NCBI GenBank assembly: GCA_032716605.1
Contig: CM064485.1
Coordinates: 27,989,558-28,053,557, forward strand
Source: Paralithodes platypus
Lineage: Eukaryota > Arthropoda > Malacostraca > Decapoda > Lithodidae
Length of the DNA stretch: 64,000 bases
Reading direction: 5' to 3'
Shown here: positions 11,343-20,804 of the stretch, one piece after another
Position numbering within the stretch: position 1 is the first letter of the stretch
Layout of the letters: every line of letters begins with the position of its first letter
Position numbers and translations under genes: made by a program
Notes under the pieces: model-generated
Database searches by the model: none
What the model was told of the DNA's origin: nothing
The model's input: the letters and a program-made list of their open reading frames with translations, nothing else

Positions 11343-12116
11343 TACTCTATGAGTCATAGAGTCAGTCAGAGAGGAGGGTCACATCCGTCGCGGTCCGGGA
11401 TTTTTCGACTATCCCGCGGGATACTGGTGATTAAACTTCCAAAAAATCACACACAAAAACAAAAGTAGTGTCGCGGTTCTGTGAAGTGCAAAATCGAACC
11501 GATTGATAAAATATCTGGAGAGATATACGCGTTTTGGAGAACAAATCCGTTAACTCCTACAGTAGTGCCACGGCGCTGGTCTAGGACAGGCCTAGGGCAG
11601 GCCCATAAGGCGGGTGGAAAGAAGAAGGGAAAGAAAAAACCGTTACGTCCCAAAAGCAAAGTGTTAGCTATATAGTCCTATGAAATCAAACAGGGCTATG
11701 GGAAAATAGGAAGCCTAAGTTAAAAGTGATAGTGAACATCGTATATCACGTAAATAAACTAGGAAAGTATAATACAGAGAATTAAAGTCAGGGGAACTTT
11801 TAGCTTGGGAACAGGACGTATGCTGTAAACAAAATACCCTCAGTGACCGCAAAGAGCATAAACACATAATATCCCCTTGCTCTCCTGGACACGTCCCCTC
11901 CCCTCCCCCTATACGATTTTACCAAAAGCGAAACTTAACCTCGACAGGAAAGGGTACCGACAAAACAAATATCGTAAATAATAGCAAACAGAGAAAAACA
12001 ATATTTAAACAATTAATCAGTGCAGATTATTTCTCGACCATATCGCAGGTTAGTAGTGACGTTATTGGAGAGAAAGATCTCCCACGCAACCAAATGTGGT
12101 GAAAATTCGAACCTGA

Positions 12117-12645
12117 GCAGTGTTGAATCAAGTTGATAGGTAAAATATGAAAATTAAAATAGATACTATATTATACAGGTATAGGTAGCCTGGAAAGTTC
12201 GTTATTTTCCTAGAGTGCCGTATATTCCGTTAAACAGTCGACCAAAAACGGGAAAAGTGGTTAGGGCAGTGAGAATTCTGTTTCATAAGATAATTATTGA
12301 AGGTGTTACTTAAAGTTACTTAAAGTTTAAACATAACGAGTGTAAACGAGTGGCACTCCCCCCCCCCCCCCCCCACAAACCGCGTAACAAACACCTCCTT
12401 GTCCTCCAAGCCCCCCCCCCCCCCTCTCTCTCTCTCAAATGTGGTGAAAATTCGAACCTGAGCAGTATTGAATCAAGTTGATAGGTAAAATATGAAAATT
12501 AAAATAGATACTATATATACTGTAGGTAGCCTGGAAAGTTCGTTATTTTCCTAGAGTGCCAGTGAGAATTCGGTTTCATAAGATAATTATTGAAAGTGTT
12601 ACTTAAAGTTACTTAAAGTTTAAACATAACGAGGGTAAACGAGTG
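12117..12645 (+). repeat. Two tandem monomers in the LINE 5' region
   Basis: A unit starting AATGTGGTGAAAATTCGAAC at about 12092 is repeated at 12438. Both contain the same TAGGTAGCCTGGAAAGTTCG and TAATTATTGAA boxes and both end in a C run followed by CTCTCT (12359-12437 and 12650-12746). The period is about 320-345 bp. Tandem 5' monomers act as promoters in some LINEs such as mouse L1; the same role here is inferred. Confidence 0.8.
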
Positions 12646-12826
12646 GCACCTCCCCCCCCCCCCTCCACACTCCCCACAAACCGCGTAACAAACACCTCCT
12701 TGTCCTCCAAGCCCCCCCCCCCCCCCCTCTCTCTCTCTCTCTCTCCCCCATGTAAGGGCGGGTGGAAAAACAAAAACAACAAAACAAACAATTTTTTTTA
12801 CCAGAGACAACTGTACGAGTTGTAAG

Positions 12827-13246
12827 ATGAATATAAACATGCATGAAGGCACCGCATGTCGGATATGCAAGCAACCATACCACTGGATTTGCATAGGATT
12901 GACACCAATAAATGAGGCGTACAATACAAGAGGGAAGAACCTCCATTTCTGCGATAGTTGTTTCGATATCACATGGCAAGTCATACAGACTGTAGAAAAT
13001 ACAGAAGTACAAGATAGACTGAAATATTGCCAAGACATAGCTACCTTTCACAGAAAATGGGGAACTATTGGGGCCTCAGGGCCCATACAAATATCACAAC
13101 CCACACACGCACACCTTCCCATGATAATGCCCACATTGCCTCCTGCACATCAACACACATCGCCTGCCGAACAACAACCTTTCGCACCCTACATATTCAC
13201 AAACCCTGCCGCACATCTCCCCAGACCCAGAAAACACCCACATTAA
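12827..13246 (+). CDS. LINE ORF1, N-terminal part with PHD-like zinc finger
   Basis: 139 codons from an ATG just after the second 5' monomer. Residues 8-50 show CRIC, HWIC and FCDSC spaced like a PHD/RING-type zinc finger (Cys4-His-Cys3 pattern). The C-terminal third is Pro/His/Thr-rich and stops at 13246. The next frame (13027-13941) overlaps it by 220 bases in the -1 register and carries three further zinc fingers. The intact ORF1 was therefore probably a single protein. Either one small indel near 13200-13246 broke it, or a -1 frameshift joins the two parts. PHD-like fingers in ORF1 are known from several CR1-group LINEs. Confidence 0.7.
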   Translation: MNINMHEGTACRICKQPYHWICIGLTPINEAYNTRGKNLHFCDSCFDITWQVIQTVENTEVQDRLKYCQDIATFHRKWGTIGASGPIQISQPTHAHLPMIMPTLPPAHQHTSPAEQQPFAPYIFTNPAAHLPRPRKHPH

Positions 13247-13941
13247 TCCCATCTATGGCCATTGACCACCCTACTGCTGTTGATCAAATACAATTGCAGG
13301 ATGAACGTAGGATGCAACAAGGCCCCATATCAGGCTCCCCTTCCACATCGTCTCCCCCCTCACCACTGCCACCTGCCTACCTACAACCGACCCGTAACTC
13401 CACCCCCCTGCAGGCCTCACCCACCCATACACCAAGCCTACTATCACCCACAACCACACTTAGCTCACCACATAACCCCTTGCAGCCCCAGCCCCACCTA
13501 CTGGGGTTGTCTACACCAGTGTGCAGATATTATCTGGAAAGAAGGTGCTACTTTGGTCAAAAGGGCGAATATAATGGGAATTCATGTAGATTTGCTCATC
13601 CCAAAATTTGCAACAACATAACCAGTCATGGAAAATGTAGATTTGGTGAAACCTGCAAATACCACCACCCATCCCTTTGCAAGACATCACTTAAGAACAA
13701 GACCTGCTACAATATGAAATGCCCAGCTTTTCATATTAGAAGGACTTGGAGATATGCTAGACCTAACACGAATGGTAGCCCAAAAAACTCTCTAGCTATG
13801 CGAGGACGAGACAGAGGAAAAAGGCAAGGAGGGAAAGGGCAGATGAAGATGAAGAGACTGAGGGAGATGGAAGAGCACATAGAACACCTCGAGCACCTCC
13901 TGGCCTCCCAAGAGTGGCCAATACATCCCGAAGACTATTAG
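13027..13941 (+). CDS. LINE ORF1, C-terminal part with three CCCH zinc fingers
   Basis: The frame is open for 304 codons, but its authentic use probably starts near 13240. Before that it reads low-complexity Thr/His sequence in the wrong register. A Pro/Ser/Thr linker (residues ~95-155) leads to three CCCH-type fingers at about 160-235 (CRYYLERRCYFG...CRFAH, CNNITSHGKCRFGETCKYHH, CKTSLKNKTCYNMKCPAFH). A Lys/Arg-rich stretch and a short coiled-coil-like tail (MEEHIEHLEHLLASQ) follow. CCCH fingers typically bind RNA, which suits an ORF1 ribonucleoprotein role. It overlaps the start of ORF2 by 28 bases, so ORF2 may be translated by reinitiation. Confidence 0.7.
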   Translation: MPRHSYLSQKMGNYWGLRAHTNITTHTRTPSHDNAHIASCTSTHIACRTTTFRTLHIHKPCRTSPQTQKTPTLIPSMAIDHPTAVDQIQLQDERRMQQGPISGSPSTSSPPSPLPPAYLQPTRNSTPLQASPTHTPSLLSPTTTLSSPHNPLQPQPHLLGLSTPVCRYYLERRCYFGQKGEYNGNSCRFAHPKICNNITSHGKCRFGETCKYHHPSLCKTSLKNKTCYNMKCPAFHIRRTWRYARPNTNGSPKNSLAMRGRDRGKRQGGKGQMKMKRLREMEEHIEHLEHLLASQEWPIHPEDY

Positions 13942-16900
13942 GTACACATAGTACTCCAAACAATCCCTCCCCAATCTTGTTTGCAAATATCCAAGGCCTA
14001 AAAAATAGAACCACGAACAAAGTACCATTTATTAGGGGCCTGCTAGAAGAAGGAAACGCTATATTTGCGGCTCTCACAGAAACTCACATTAAAGATCAGG
14101 AAGATAGTGAGGTATGGATTCCTGGTTACAACCTACATAGGGCGGACAGAACGCATAGATCACATGGAGGTGTAGCCTTGTACATACATGACTCACTGAT
14201 ATGTACTGAATTCCTAAATAACAGTAATGATGTGGTGGAAATACTTGGAGTTAAAATAGAATCCCTAAATTTAGCAGTTATTGTTACATACAGGCCTCCA
14301 GACTCATCCCGAGAAGAATTCAAAACCCAGCTCAACAAAATAAAATCAGAAGTGGAAACCCTGGGGAACCCAACACCAAATATTATATGGCTAGGAGACT
14401 TTAACCTACCAAACATTAAATGGAGACAACTAGAAAACCAGTTAGTGGCAAATAACACCGGAGAAGCAAATACTAATACGAGAGAGCTTTTTGAACTTTG
14501 TGATTTTTTTAGTCTTACCCAACATATTGCTGAACCCACACGGGAAAACAATATCTTAGACCTGGTCTTCACTAACAACGACTCTCTAGTACACAGCATT
14601 AACATATCGGACACAACATACTCAGATCATAAATTAATTGAGATCAAAACAACCTTAGAAAGGGTACAGACAACCTCAGAATCGAGAACAAAAACCGGCC
14701 CCTTCAGTAAATTTAACTTCAATAACAAAAACATTAGGTGGGAAGAGGTAAATCAAGAAATGGAGGAAATAGACTGGGAAGATTTAATGGATAACCTGAC
14801 ACCAGCAGAATGTCTAGTCTTAATAACAGAAACCATGACCCAAATCTGTAGCCACCATATACCTGCAAGACAAACAAAACGAAGAAGCAAACAAGATCGG
14901 GAAAGGAGGAGGCTGTACAGAAGAAGAAAATTACTCACACAAAGACGCACACATCAAAATCTACAGGATAGGCAAAAGGTCGAAATAGATAGAGAAATTG
15001 TGGAAATTGAACAAAGGCTAAGAATATCATATGAACTACAACATATGGAAGAGGAGAGGAAAGCTATTGCAGGTATAAAGGAAAATTCCAAATACTTCTT
15101 TTCATACGCCAAACAAAAGGCTAAAACAACATCAAACATCGGCCCACTGAGCAAAGGGGACGGCTCTTTCACAGGGGACAAAAAGGAAATGAACGAACTC
15201 TTAAGCAGGCAGTATGAAATGGCATTCAGTGAGCCTGATGAAACAAAAGTCATCAGAGACCAAAATATATTTTTCATGGAAACCTCCCCCACGGAAACCC
15301 CTCAGATGCTGGATATTGATTTCGGTCCAAAAGACATAGAAGAGGCCATTTCCAACATGTCATCCCACTCGGCACCAGGCCCGGACTCTTGGAATTCGAT
15401 CCTAATGAAAAAATGTAAGGAAAACCTCTCAAAACCCCTGGCTATAATGTGGAGAAGGAGTCTAGACACTGGTAACATACCAGATAGCTTGAAAAACGCA
15501 ATAATTGCCCCACTGCATAAAGGAGGGAGTAAAGCACTACCAAAAAACTACCGCCCGGTAGCTCTAACCTCTCACATCATTAAAGTTTTCGAGCGAGTCC
15601 TGCGAAGCAAAATTTCAACATTCATGGAGACAAATGAACTACACAACACCGGTCAACATGGGTTCAGAGCGGGAAGATCATGTCTCTCACAACTTTTGGA
15701 ACACTATGACAAAATTCTTAAAGCGCTAGAAGAAAAGAAAAACGTGGATGTCATTTACACCGATTTTGCTAAGGCATTTGATAAATGTGACCATGGTATA
15801 ATAGCCCACAAACTGAAAGCAAAAGGTATAACTGGGAAAATCGGACGGTGGATATACAATTTCCTCGTAAACCGAAAACAATCGGTAGCAGTAAACCAAG
15901 TCACTTCTGAGCCTTCGGATGTCAAAAGCTCAGTGCCCCAAGGAACAGTGCTAGCGCCCCTCCTGTTCCTCATACTAATTTGCGACATAGATACCAACAC
16001 CAGACACAGTACGGTGTCGTCTTTTGCTGATGACACAAAATTAAGCAAGATAGTAAACACACAAGAGGACACGGGCCGACTGCAGGAAGACATGAATGTA
16101 GTGTTCCAGTGGACCAGGGAAAACAACATGCAATTCAATGAGGAAAAATTCCAATTAATACGGTACGGAGATAATAATGGTGTTAAAGAAATTACAAATT
16201 ACTTAACAGAATCTAACCACATAATAGAACGGAAAGACAGTGTGAAAGACCTTGGGGTATTAATGTCTGAAAATATGGGTTTCAAAGTACATAACCAGGT
16301 CAAAGTGGCGGCTGCGAAACGTCTAACGGGTTGGATTCTGCGTACTTTTAAAACACGCGGTGAATTGCCTATGATAACGCTCTTCAAATCTCTAGTGCTA
16401 CCGCGGCTTGAATACTGTAGCGTATTAACATCCCCATACAAAGCATGTGAAATAAATGACGTAGAGAGTGTACAAAGAAATTTCACTTCGCACATAAGTT
16501 CGATAAAACATCTACACTATTGGGAGCGTTTAAGAGCACTGAATCTGTACTCACTGGAACGTAGAAGAGAACGTTACCTAATAATATACACGTGGAAAAT
16601 CGCAGAGGGTTTAGTACCAAACCTACATACTCCGATAGTCATGAAATTCAGTGATAGGAGAGGCTGGGAATGCGAAATCCCCTGGATGAATAACAGGGGT
16701 GCTATGGGCTCTCTGCGAGAGGGCTGGTTATCACACAGAGGCCCACGTCTCTTCAACAAACTCCCACGGCGAGTAAGAGACATGAGGGACATCTCGTTAG
16801 ACAACTTCAAGAGAGCCCTAGATGTCGAACTGCAAAAAGTGCCAGACGAGCCCATCCTCGCAAGGGAGCGAGCTGTCGCTTCAAACAGTCTACTGCACCA

Positions 16901-16946
16901 AATCACCACCCATAACGAGGGGCGTCGCGCTCCTTGGTGCCGCTAG
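13914..16946 (+). CDS. LINE ORF2: endonuclease + reverse transcriptase, intact frame
   Basis: 1010 codons, uninterrupted. Residues ~20-235 form an apurinic-type endonuclease (FANIQGL, ALTETH, GDFNLPNIKW near 161, SDHKL). A basic linker (~300-400) follows. The reverse transcriptase spans ~480-760, with NYRPVALTSH near 544, GQHGFRAGRS, YTDFAKAFDKCDH, SVPQGTVLAPLLF and the catalytic FADDTK near 703. The C-terminal tail carries the LFNKLPRRVRD motif common in CR1/Jockey-group LINEs. It nicks the target and primes reverse transcription on LINE RNA. The ATG lies inside the end of ORF1 in another frame. All key residues are present, so this ORF may be functional even though ORF1 looks frame-broken. 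Confidence 0.92.
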   Translation: MANTSRRLLGTHSTPNNPSPILFANIQGLKNRTTNKVPFIRGLLEEGNAIFAALTETHIKDQEDSEVWIPGYNLHRADRTHRSHGGVALYIHDSLICTEFLNNSNDVVEILGVKIESLNLAVIVTYRPPDSSREEFKTQLNKIKSEVETLGNPTPNIIWLGDFNLPNIKWRQLENQLVANNTGEANTNTRELFELCDFFSLTQHIAEPTRENNILDLVFTNNDSLVHSINISDTTYSDHKLIEIKTTLERVQTTSESRTKTGPFSKFNFNNKNIRWEEVNQEMEEIDWEDLMDNLTPAECLVLITETMTQICSHHIPARQTKRRSKQDRERRRLYRRRKLLTQRRTHQNLQDRQKVEIDREIVEIEQRLRISYELQHMEEERKAIAGIKENSKYFFSYAKQKAKTTSNIGPLSKGDGSFTGDKKEMNELLSRQYEMAFSEPDETKVIRDQNIFFMETSPTETPQMLDIDFGPKDIEEAISNMSSHSAPGPDSWNSILMKKCKENLSKPLAIMWRRSLDTGNIPDSLKNAIIAPLHKGGSKALPKNYRPVALTSHIIKVFERVLRSKISTFMETNELHNTGQHGFRAGRSCLSQLLEHYDKILKALEEKKNVDVIYTDFAKAFDKCDHGIIAHKLKAKGITGKIGRWIYNFLVNRKQSVAVNQVTSEPSDVKSSVPQGTVLAPLLFLILICDIDTNTRHSTVSSFADDTKLSKIVNTQEDTGRLQEDMNVVFQWTRENNMQFNEEKFQLIRYGDNNGVKEITNYLTESNHIIERKDSVKDLGVLMSENMGFKVHNQVKVAAAKRLTGWILRTFKTRGELPMITLFKSLVLPRLEYCSVLTSPYKACEINDVESVQRNFTSHISSIKHLHYWERLRALNLYSLERRRERYLIIYTWKIAEGLVPNLHTPIVMKFSDRRGWECEIPWMNNRGAMGSLREGWLSHRGPRLFNKLPRRVRDMRDISLDNFKRALDVELQKVPDEPILARERAVASNSLLHQITTHNEGRRAPWCR

Positions 16947-16986
16947 AGGAGCGGCGAACACATCCAAAGGTATCCAAAGGTAAGGT

Positions 16987-17223
16987 ATTGCTATATACTT
17001 TTTATCCACCGGAAAATATTTTGTTTTCTTGTTTTTTTTTTGTTTTTTTTTTTTTAGCATTAACCTAACCTAAAAACCTAACCTAACCTAACCTAAATGT
17101 ATTTGGGGGCTATTAGGTTAGGTTAGGTTAGGTTAAGTTAGGTTTTTTGGTTAGGTTAATGCTAACAAAAAAAAAACCCAAGAAAACAAAATATTTTCCG
17201 GTGGATAAAAAGTATATAGCAAT
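16987..17223. repeat. Palindrome centred on TTAGG-type repeats
   Basis: The left arm starts ATTGCTATATACTTTTTATC and the right arm ends with its complement. Both arms run through CCGGAAAATATTTTG, poly-T/poly-A and AGCATTAACC, then (CCTAA)n on the left and (TTAGG)n on the right, with a centre near 17105 (ATGTATTTGGGGG). It forms the core of the large inverted repeat (arms 10338-11342 and 17227-19525) that was split by the LINE. Confidence 0.9.
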
Positions 17224-17397
17224 GAAGCATAGAATGATAGGAACCCAAAACTACCGTTAAAAATGAGATCCCAGCTGTGGTGTGACTCGTAAATATTGAC
17301 CTTTTTTGTCTTCAGATACAGTGGTTTTGGACAAAGCTGGCAACATAGATGATGATTTCTATAAGTCATGGGGGGGGGGGTAATCTTGTATCCCACA

Positions 17398-17895
17398 TCT
17401 ATATAATATTTTTGATTGTCTGTGTGTGTCTGTTCTTAATAGGCGGCCGGCCGCAGTTTTGGACCTAGGGAGCTGAAACTTTGCATGTGGGTGTCAATTG
17501 ACCTGGGTCAGGTCATAGAGGGGGCGAGGCCACGATCGGAGGTCGTTTCGAGGCCGAAATTGAAAAAAAAAAAATGAAAAAAAATGAAAAAAATTGCCGT
17601 TTGGGGGAGAAGGAAGCCTCCGATCGAAAAGATGTATGGAATGAAAGTTGTTCGCAGCCCCCCAAAATGGGGGTACGGATGAGGTCAGATCCAAAATCGG
17701 AGGTCATTTAGCGCCCGAAATCGAGGTCGCCGTTTAATGAGGCACAGGGAGGTCGAGGCCGGTGATTATGGTAGTAGTAGTATTGTGATGATTGTGGTAG
17801 TAGTGATTGATGATGGTGATTATGGTAGTAGTAGTGGTGGTAGTAGTGATGGTGATTATGGTGATTACCCGGGCAACGCCGGGTACCCCTGCTAG
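17398..17895 (+). mobile_element. Non-autonomous Helitron
   Basis: It begins TCTATATAATATTTTTGATT directly after a host A (17397) and ends in CTAG (17892-17895) directly before a host T (17896), the A^T insertion rule of Helitrons. Eleven to twelve bases before the end is a hairpin, ACCCGG-GCAACG-CCGGGT (17867-17884). These are the canonical 5' TC, 3' CTRR and subterminal hairpin. No Rep/helicase frame is present. The inside carries AGGTCG-rich sequence and GTAGTA/GATGGTGATTATG microsatellite repeats (17760-17865). There is no target duplication, as expected. Confidence 0.9.
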
Positions 17896-18128
17896 TTATA
17901 AATATAACTAAAACCATGAAAACACTAATTTATCAAAATCTGGAGGGAAAACATGAAAAATAAGGGTGCGAGCCTTTTCCAAATAATTACCCAAAATTAA
18001 AAATACAAATAGTTGTTAAAATCATGATCGCACCTAAAAGTCAGTAATACCAGCATTTCTTTATCAGGTTGATTGATTTTGCCGTATCGAATATGAATTC
18101 GCTCGAAGTGTCCAGATACCACTTCAAC

Positions 18129-18389
18129 CTATCTGCCAACTCCCGCCATTTTGGTTTGGATATCACTCGAATCACAAGGATCAGGGTTGAAACATTCAAT
18201 TAGTTCCTTTACTTTAATGCCTCTCGTTGCATCAGTCAGTCGTTTGATATTATCTTTCGATTCACTACATGAATCACCCTTTTTCAACGCAGGCCAAACT
18301 TTCATTATATTTAGTCTCCTTTCTGTGGCAATCGTGTTGTAATTATTGCTTTGAACCGTTTCGTTTCCAGTTTCATCTGTATCCGCCAT
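18129..18389 (-). other. Open frame of 86 codons, unrecognised
   Basis: Starts ATGGCGGATAC and encodes a hydrophilic, acidic/basic mixed protein without low complexity. It might be a small exon or a decayed element protein. No splice context or domain is recognised. It falls in the part of the right arm that has no mirror in the left arm. Confidence 0.2.
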
Positions 18390-19901
18390 ATTGCTTCCCT
18401 ACAAAACTCCCTTTGTTGCTTCACGTCGGATTAGCATTCGAAATTCACGTCTCACAGATTACTGGTATTGTTTTTCTTTCATTAAAATAATTATAGATAA
18501 ATAGTGTTTGTAATTAATTAGAAATCTCGGGAAAACCCATTTCCCCATTAGGCCTATCGATCGATGTTGAGACACGCTCTCCCCGATAGTGATTTGAAAA
18601 GACATTAGCCTAACCTAACAACCTTACCTAACCTAACCTAGTATTATGGGTGGGGGCTGCCGCCCCCACACCCCCGCTGGTTGAGTACTAATCCCTTAAT
18701 AAAAAAAAAAAAATTGGCTGTCGATTATACGAAGGTGAAAGAAAGTCGAGGTAAATTGATACGGTGTGACAGTCACGAGTTTTAGAATGTGTGTTTTTTT
18801 TTTGCATTTTTTCTTTGATATACAGTGTTGTTTTACCGAACTAAGAAACGAAACCTAACCTAACCTAACCTAAAACTAATACGTGGATAGAAACTAACCT
18901 AAAATGTACGCAATTACCAAAGCAGCACTGGATCGCGCAACTGTAAGATCCCCCGAGTAAGGTAGGAGGGAAAAAAAAATCTATAGGCCTAAAGCAGAAA
19001 TCCCGTAAAACAGGACTTGTCATTATGCAGACAAGACTCTGTGTTTTCCCTATATCTCCCTTATAATACATTTGCGACGGGAAGGACATATATAGGACTG
19101 AAGACTATTATATAACATACCTATAGGCTACACAAACATCGATGGGGCTTGTAACTGTCAAACCGTAAAATCTTACCAAAGTCGATGAAGTCTATGGTGT
19201 TTACTCTGCAATCTTCAGCTTGATTGTACATTGATAACGGGAAAGTACCGTATTGACAACCTTGTTACGAAAATTAAATTTTAGTACCATACTTTTATAT
19301 TAGGTTTTTCCGAGGGTTTAACACATTTTCATATGATCTTTAGAGCTATCGATGACTGAAAGAACCGTATTGACAACCTTGTTACGAAAAAGACATTTTA
19401 GTACCATACTTTTTTATTAGGTTTTGCCGAGGGTTAAAACAAATTTTCTTATGATCTTTAGAGCATATAGATACATTATTTATCTTCAAATATATCAACA
19501 AAATTCGTGGTATTAAAATAACATTAAACCGGTTCGTGAGATTTACTTATTGGTTGACCTTATTTTTTCACTTATTTATAATATTTTGCATTGTTATTTT
19601 GGTATTATTCTATAATTGCACCTATACGAGCTTAACAAATTATTTTTGTATTTAACAGGAAGGTACAAAGGAGTACAAAGTACAAAGGAGTACAAAGGAG
19701 TACAAAGGAAATCAAGCAACAACAGGTCTAGTGACCCTTCTAGGTTGCTTGTCCTCCAAAACACTGAGGATCAAGTGTCCAAACAGTGGTTTAGAGTGGG
19801 TAAGGGAACATTGGAAAGGGAACTACTGCCCTGCCACTAACGTGGCAGGACTAGGAAGTTAGTAGGGGACATATGGGTTAGTAACTGAGGGGAGGATAAA
19901 G

Positions 19902-20804
19902 TTATTCATTTACAAACGCAGTCAGTCGCGGGTTTGATGCGAGATATTTGTCTAGGCGGAATTTAAATGAATCAACGGTGCTGCAGTCTATAACGTCTCG
20001 GGGAAGCCCATTCCACAAGTTGACAACTCGATTGAAGAAGAAATTCTTAGATTCGTGCGAGTTAAAAGATTTACCAATAATTTTGCAACCGTTTCCCCGC
20101 GTGTAATTAGATTGGTCGATAGTGAAGTACTTACTACAGTTCATATTGTCGATGCCTTTGATGATTTTGAATACTTGAATTAAGTCGCCTCTTAATCTGC
20201 GCTGGGTTAAAGGAAATAGATTTAATTCTCTAAGACGCTCTTCGTATGGTTTGTTCTTTAGGCTAGGTATCATTTTGGTAACTCTACGTTGAACTCGTTC
20301 TAGCTTGTTTATATCTTTTTGGTAATAAGGGCACCAGGATTGAACGCAGTATTCCAGAAGAGGGCGGACTAAGGAATTGTAAAGGGTTAGGATAACTTCT
20401 TTGGATTTATGCTCAAATGACCTGCCTATAAAGCCAATTATTTTGTTTGCCTTCTTAACAACTTCTGAACATTGTTGACTCGGTTTTAGGTTACTCGATA
20501 TTGTTACTCCCAGATCAGTTTCTCTGTTTACATTCTTAAGCTGAGTGCCATTCATCGAATAGTTTGCTTTCTCATTTAGGTATCCGACATGTAGTACTTT
20601 ACATTTATCCGCATTGAAACTCATTTGCCAAATTTGGGCCCAACATGACAATTTATCTAGATTGTGTTGCATATTGTCAACTTGTTCTTTTGAGAGTACG
20701 CTATTTGCAATTTTTGTATCGTCAGCAAATTTTGAGATTGTGCAGGTGAGACCCTCATCTATGTCGTTGATGTAAATTAGAAAGAGAATTGGTCCTAGTA
20801 CCAT
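19902..20804 (-). pseudogene. LINE ORF2, 3' part after a frameshift
   Basis: 300 codons open from MVLGPILFLIYINDID. This is the second half of the reverse transcriptase, with the catalytic FADDTK box near 20720, followed by the thumb region and a C-terminal tail (WNGLPRDVIDCSTVDSFK) typical of CR1/Jockey-type ORF2. It continues the protein encoded at 20795-22858. The two parts are separated by loss of one base in the glycine codon of the PQG motif (around 20807-20815). Alone this piece has no endonuclease and cannot act. Confidence 0.85.

Larger units (their letters stand above)
11343..16986 (+). mobile_element. Long CR1-group LINE with two ORFs, near full length
   Basis: The boundaries come from interruption of a palindrome. 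The host repeat stops at ...ATTCTATGC (11342) and resumes at ATTGCTATATAC (16987), exactly as mirrored at 17212-17236. The 5.6-kb insert holds a long 5' region, an ORF1 region with zinc fingers and an endonuclease/reverse-transcriptase ORF2. It ends in a direct repeat of TCCAAAGGTA (about 16961-16981), the short terminal repeat style of CR1/L2-type LINEs. No clear target duplication was seen, and about 3 bp of target is missing, suggesting a small deletion. Confidence 0.85.
17227..19525. repeat. Right arm of the large inverted repeat
   Basis: Mirrors 9957-11342 (see the left arm) in blocks 17227-17300, about 18010-18050, 18503-18705 and 19160-19525. The blocks are interrupted by a Helitron and by unmatched sequence at 18050-18500. 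It ends with AAATTCGTGGTATTAAAATA, whose complement lies at 9957-9985. Confidence 0.75.

Noticed and set aside
12609..13051. Minus-strand open frames of up to 143 codons
   Set aside because: They oppose LINE ORF1 and run through C/CT simple repeats; no motif.
17055..17155. True telomere array
   Set aside because: Only a few TTAGG units in mirrored orientation inside a palindrome, with other sequence on both sides; interstitial.
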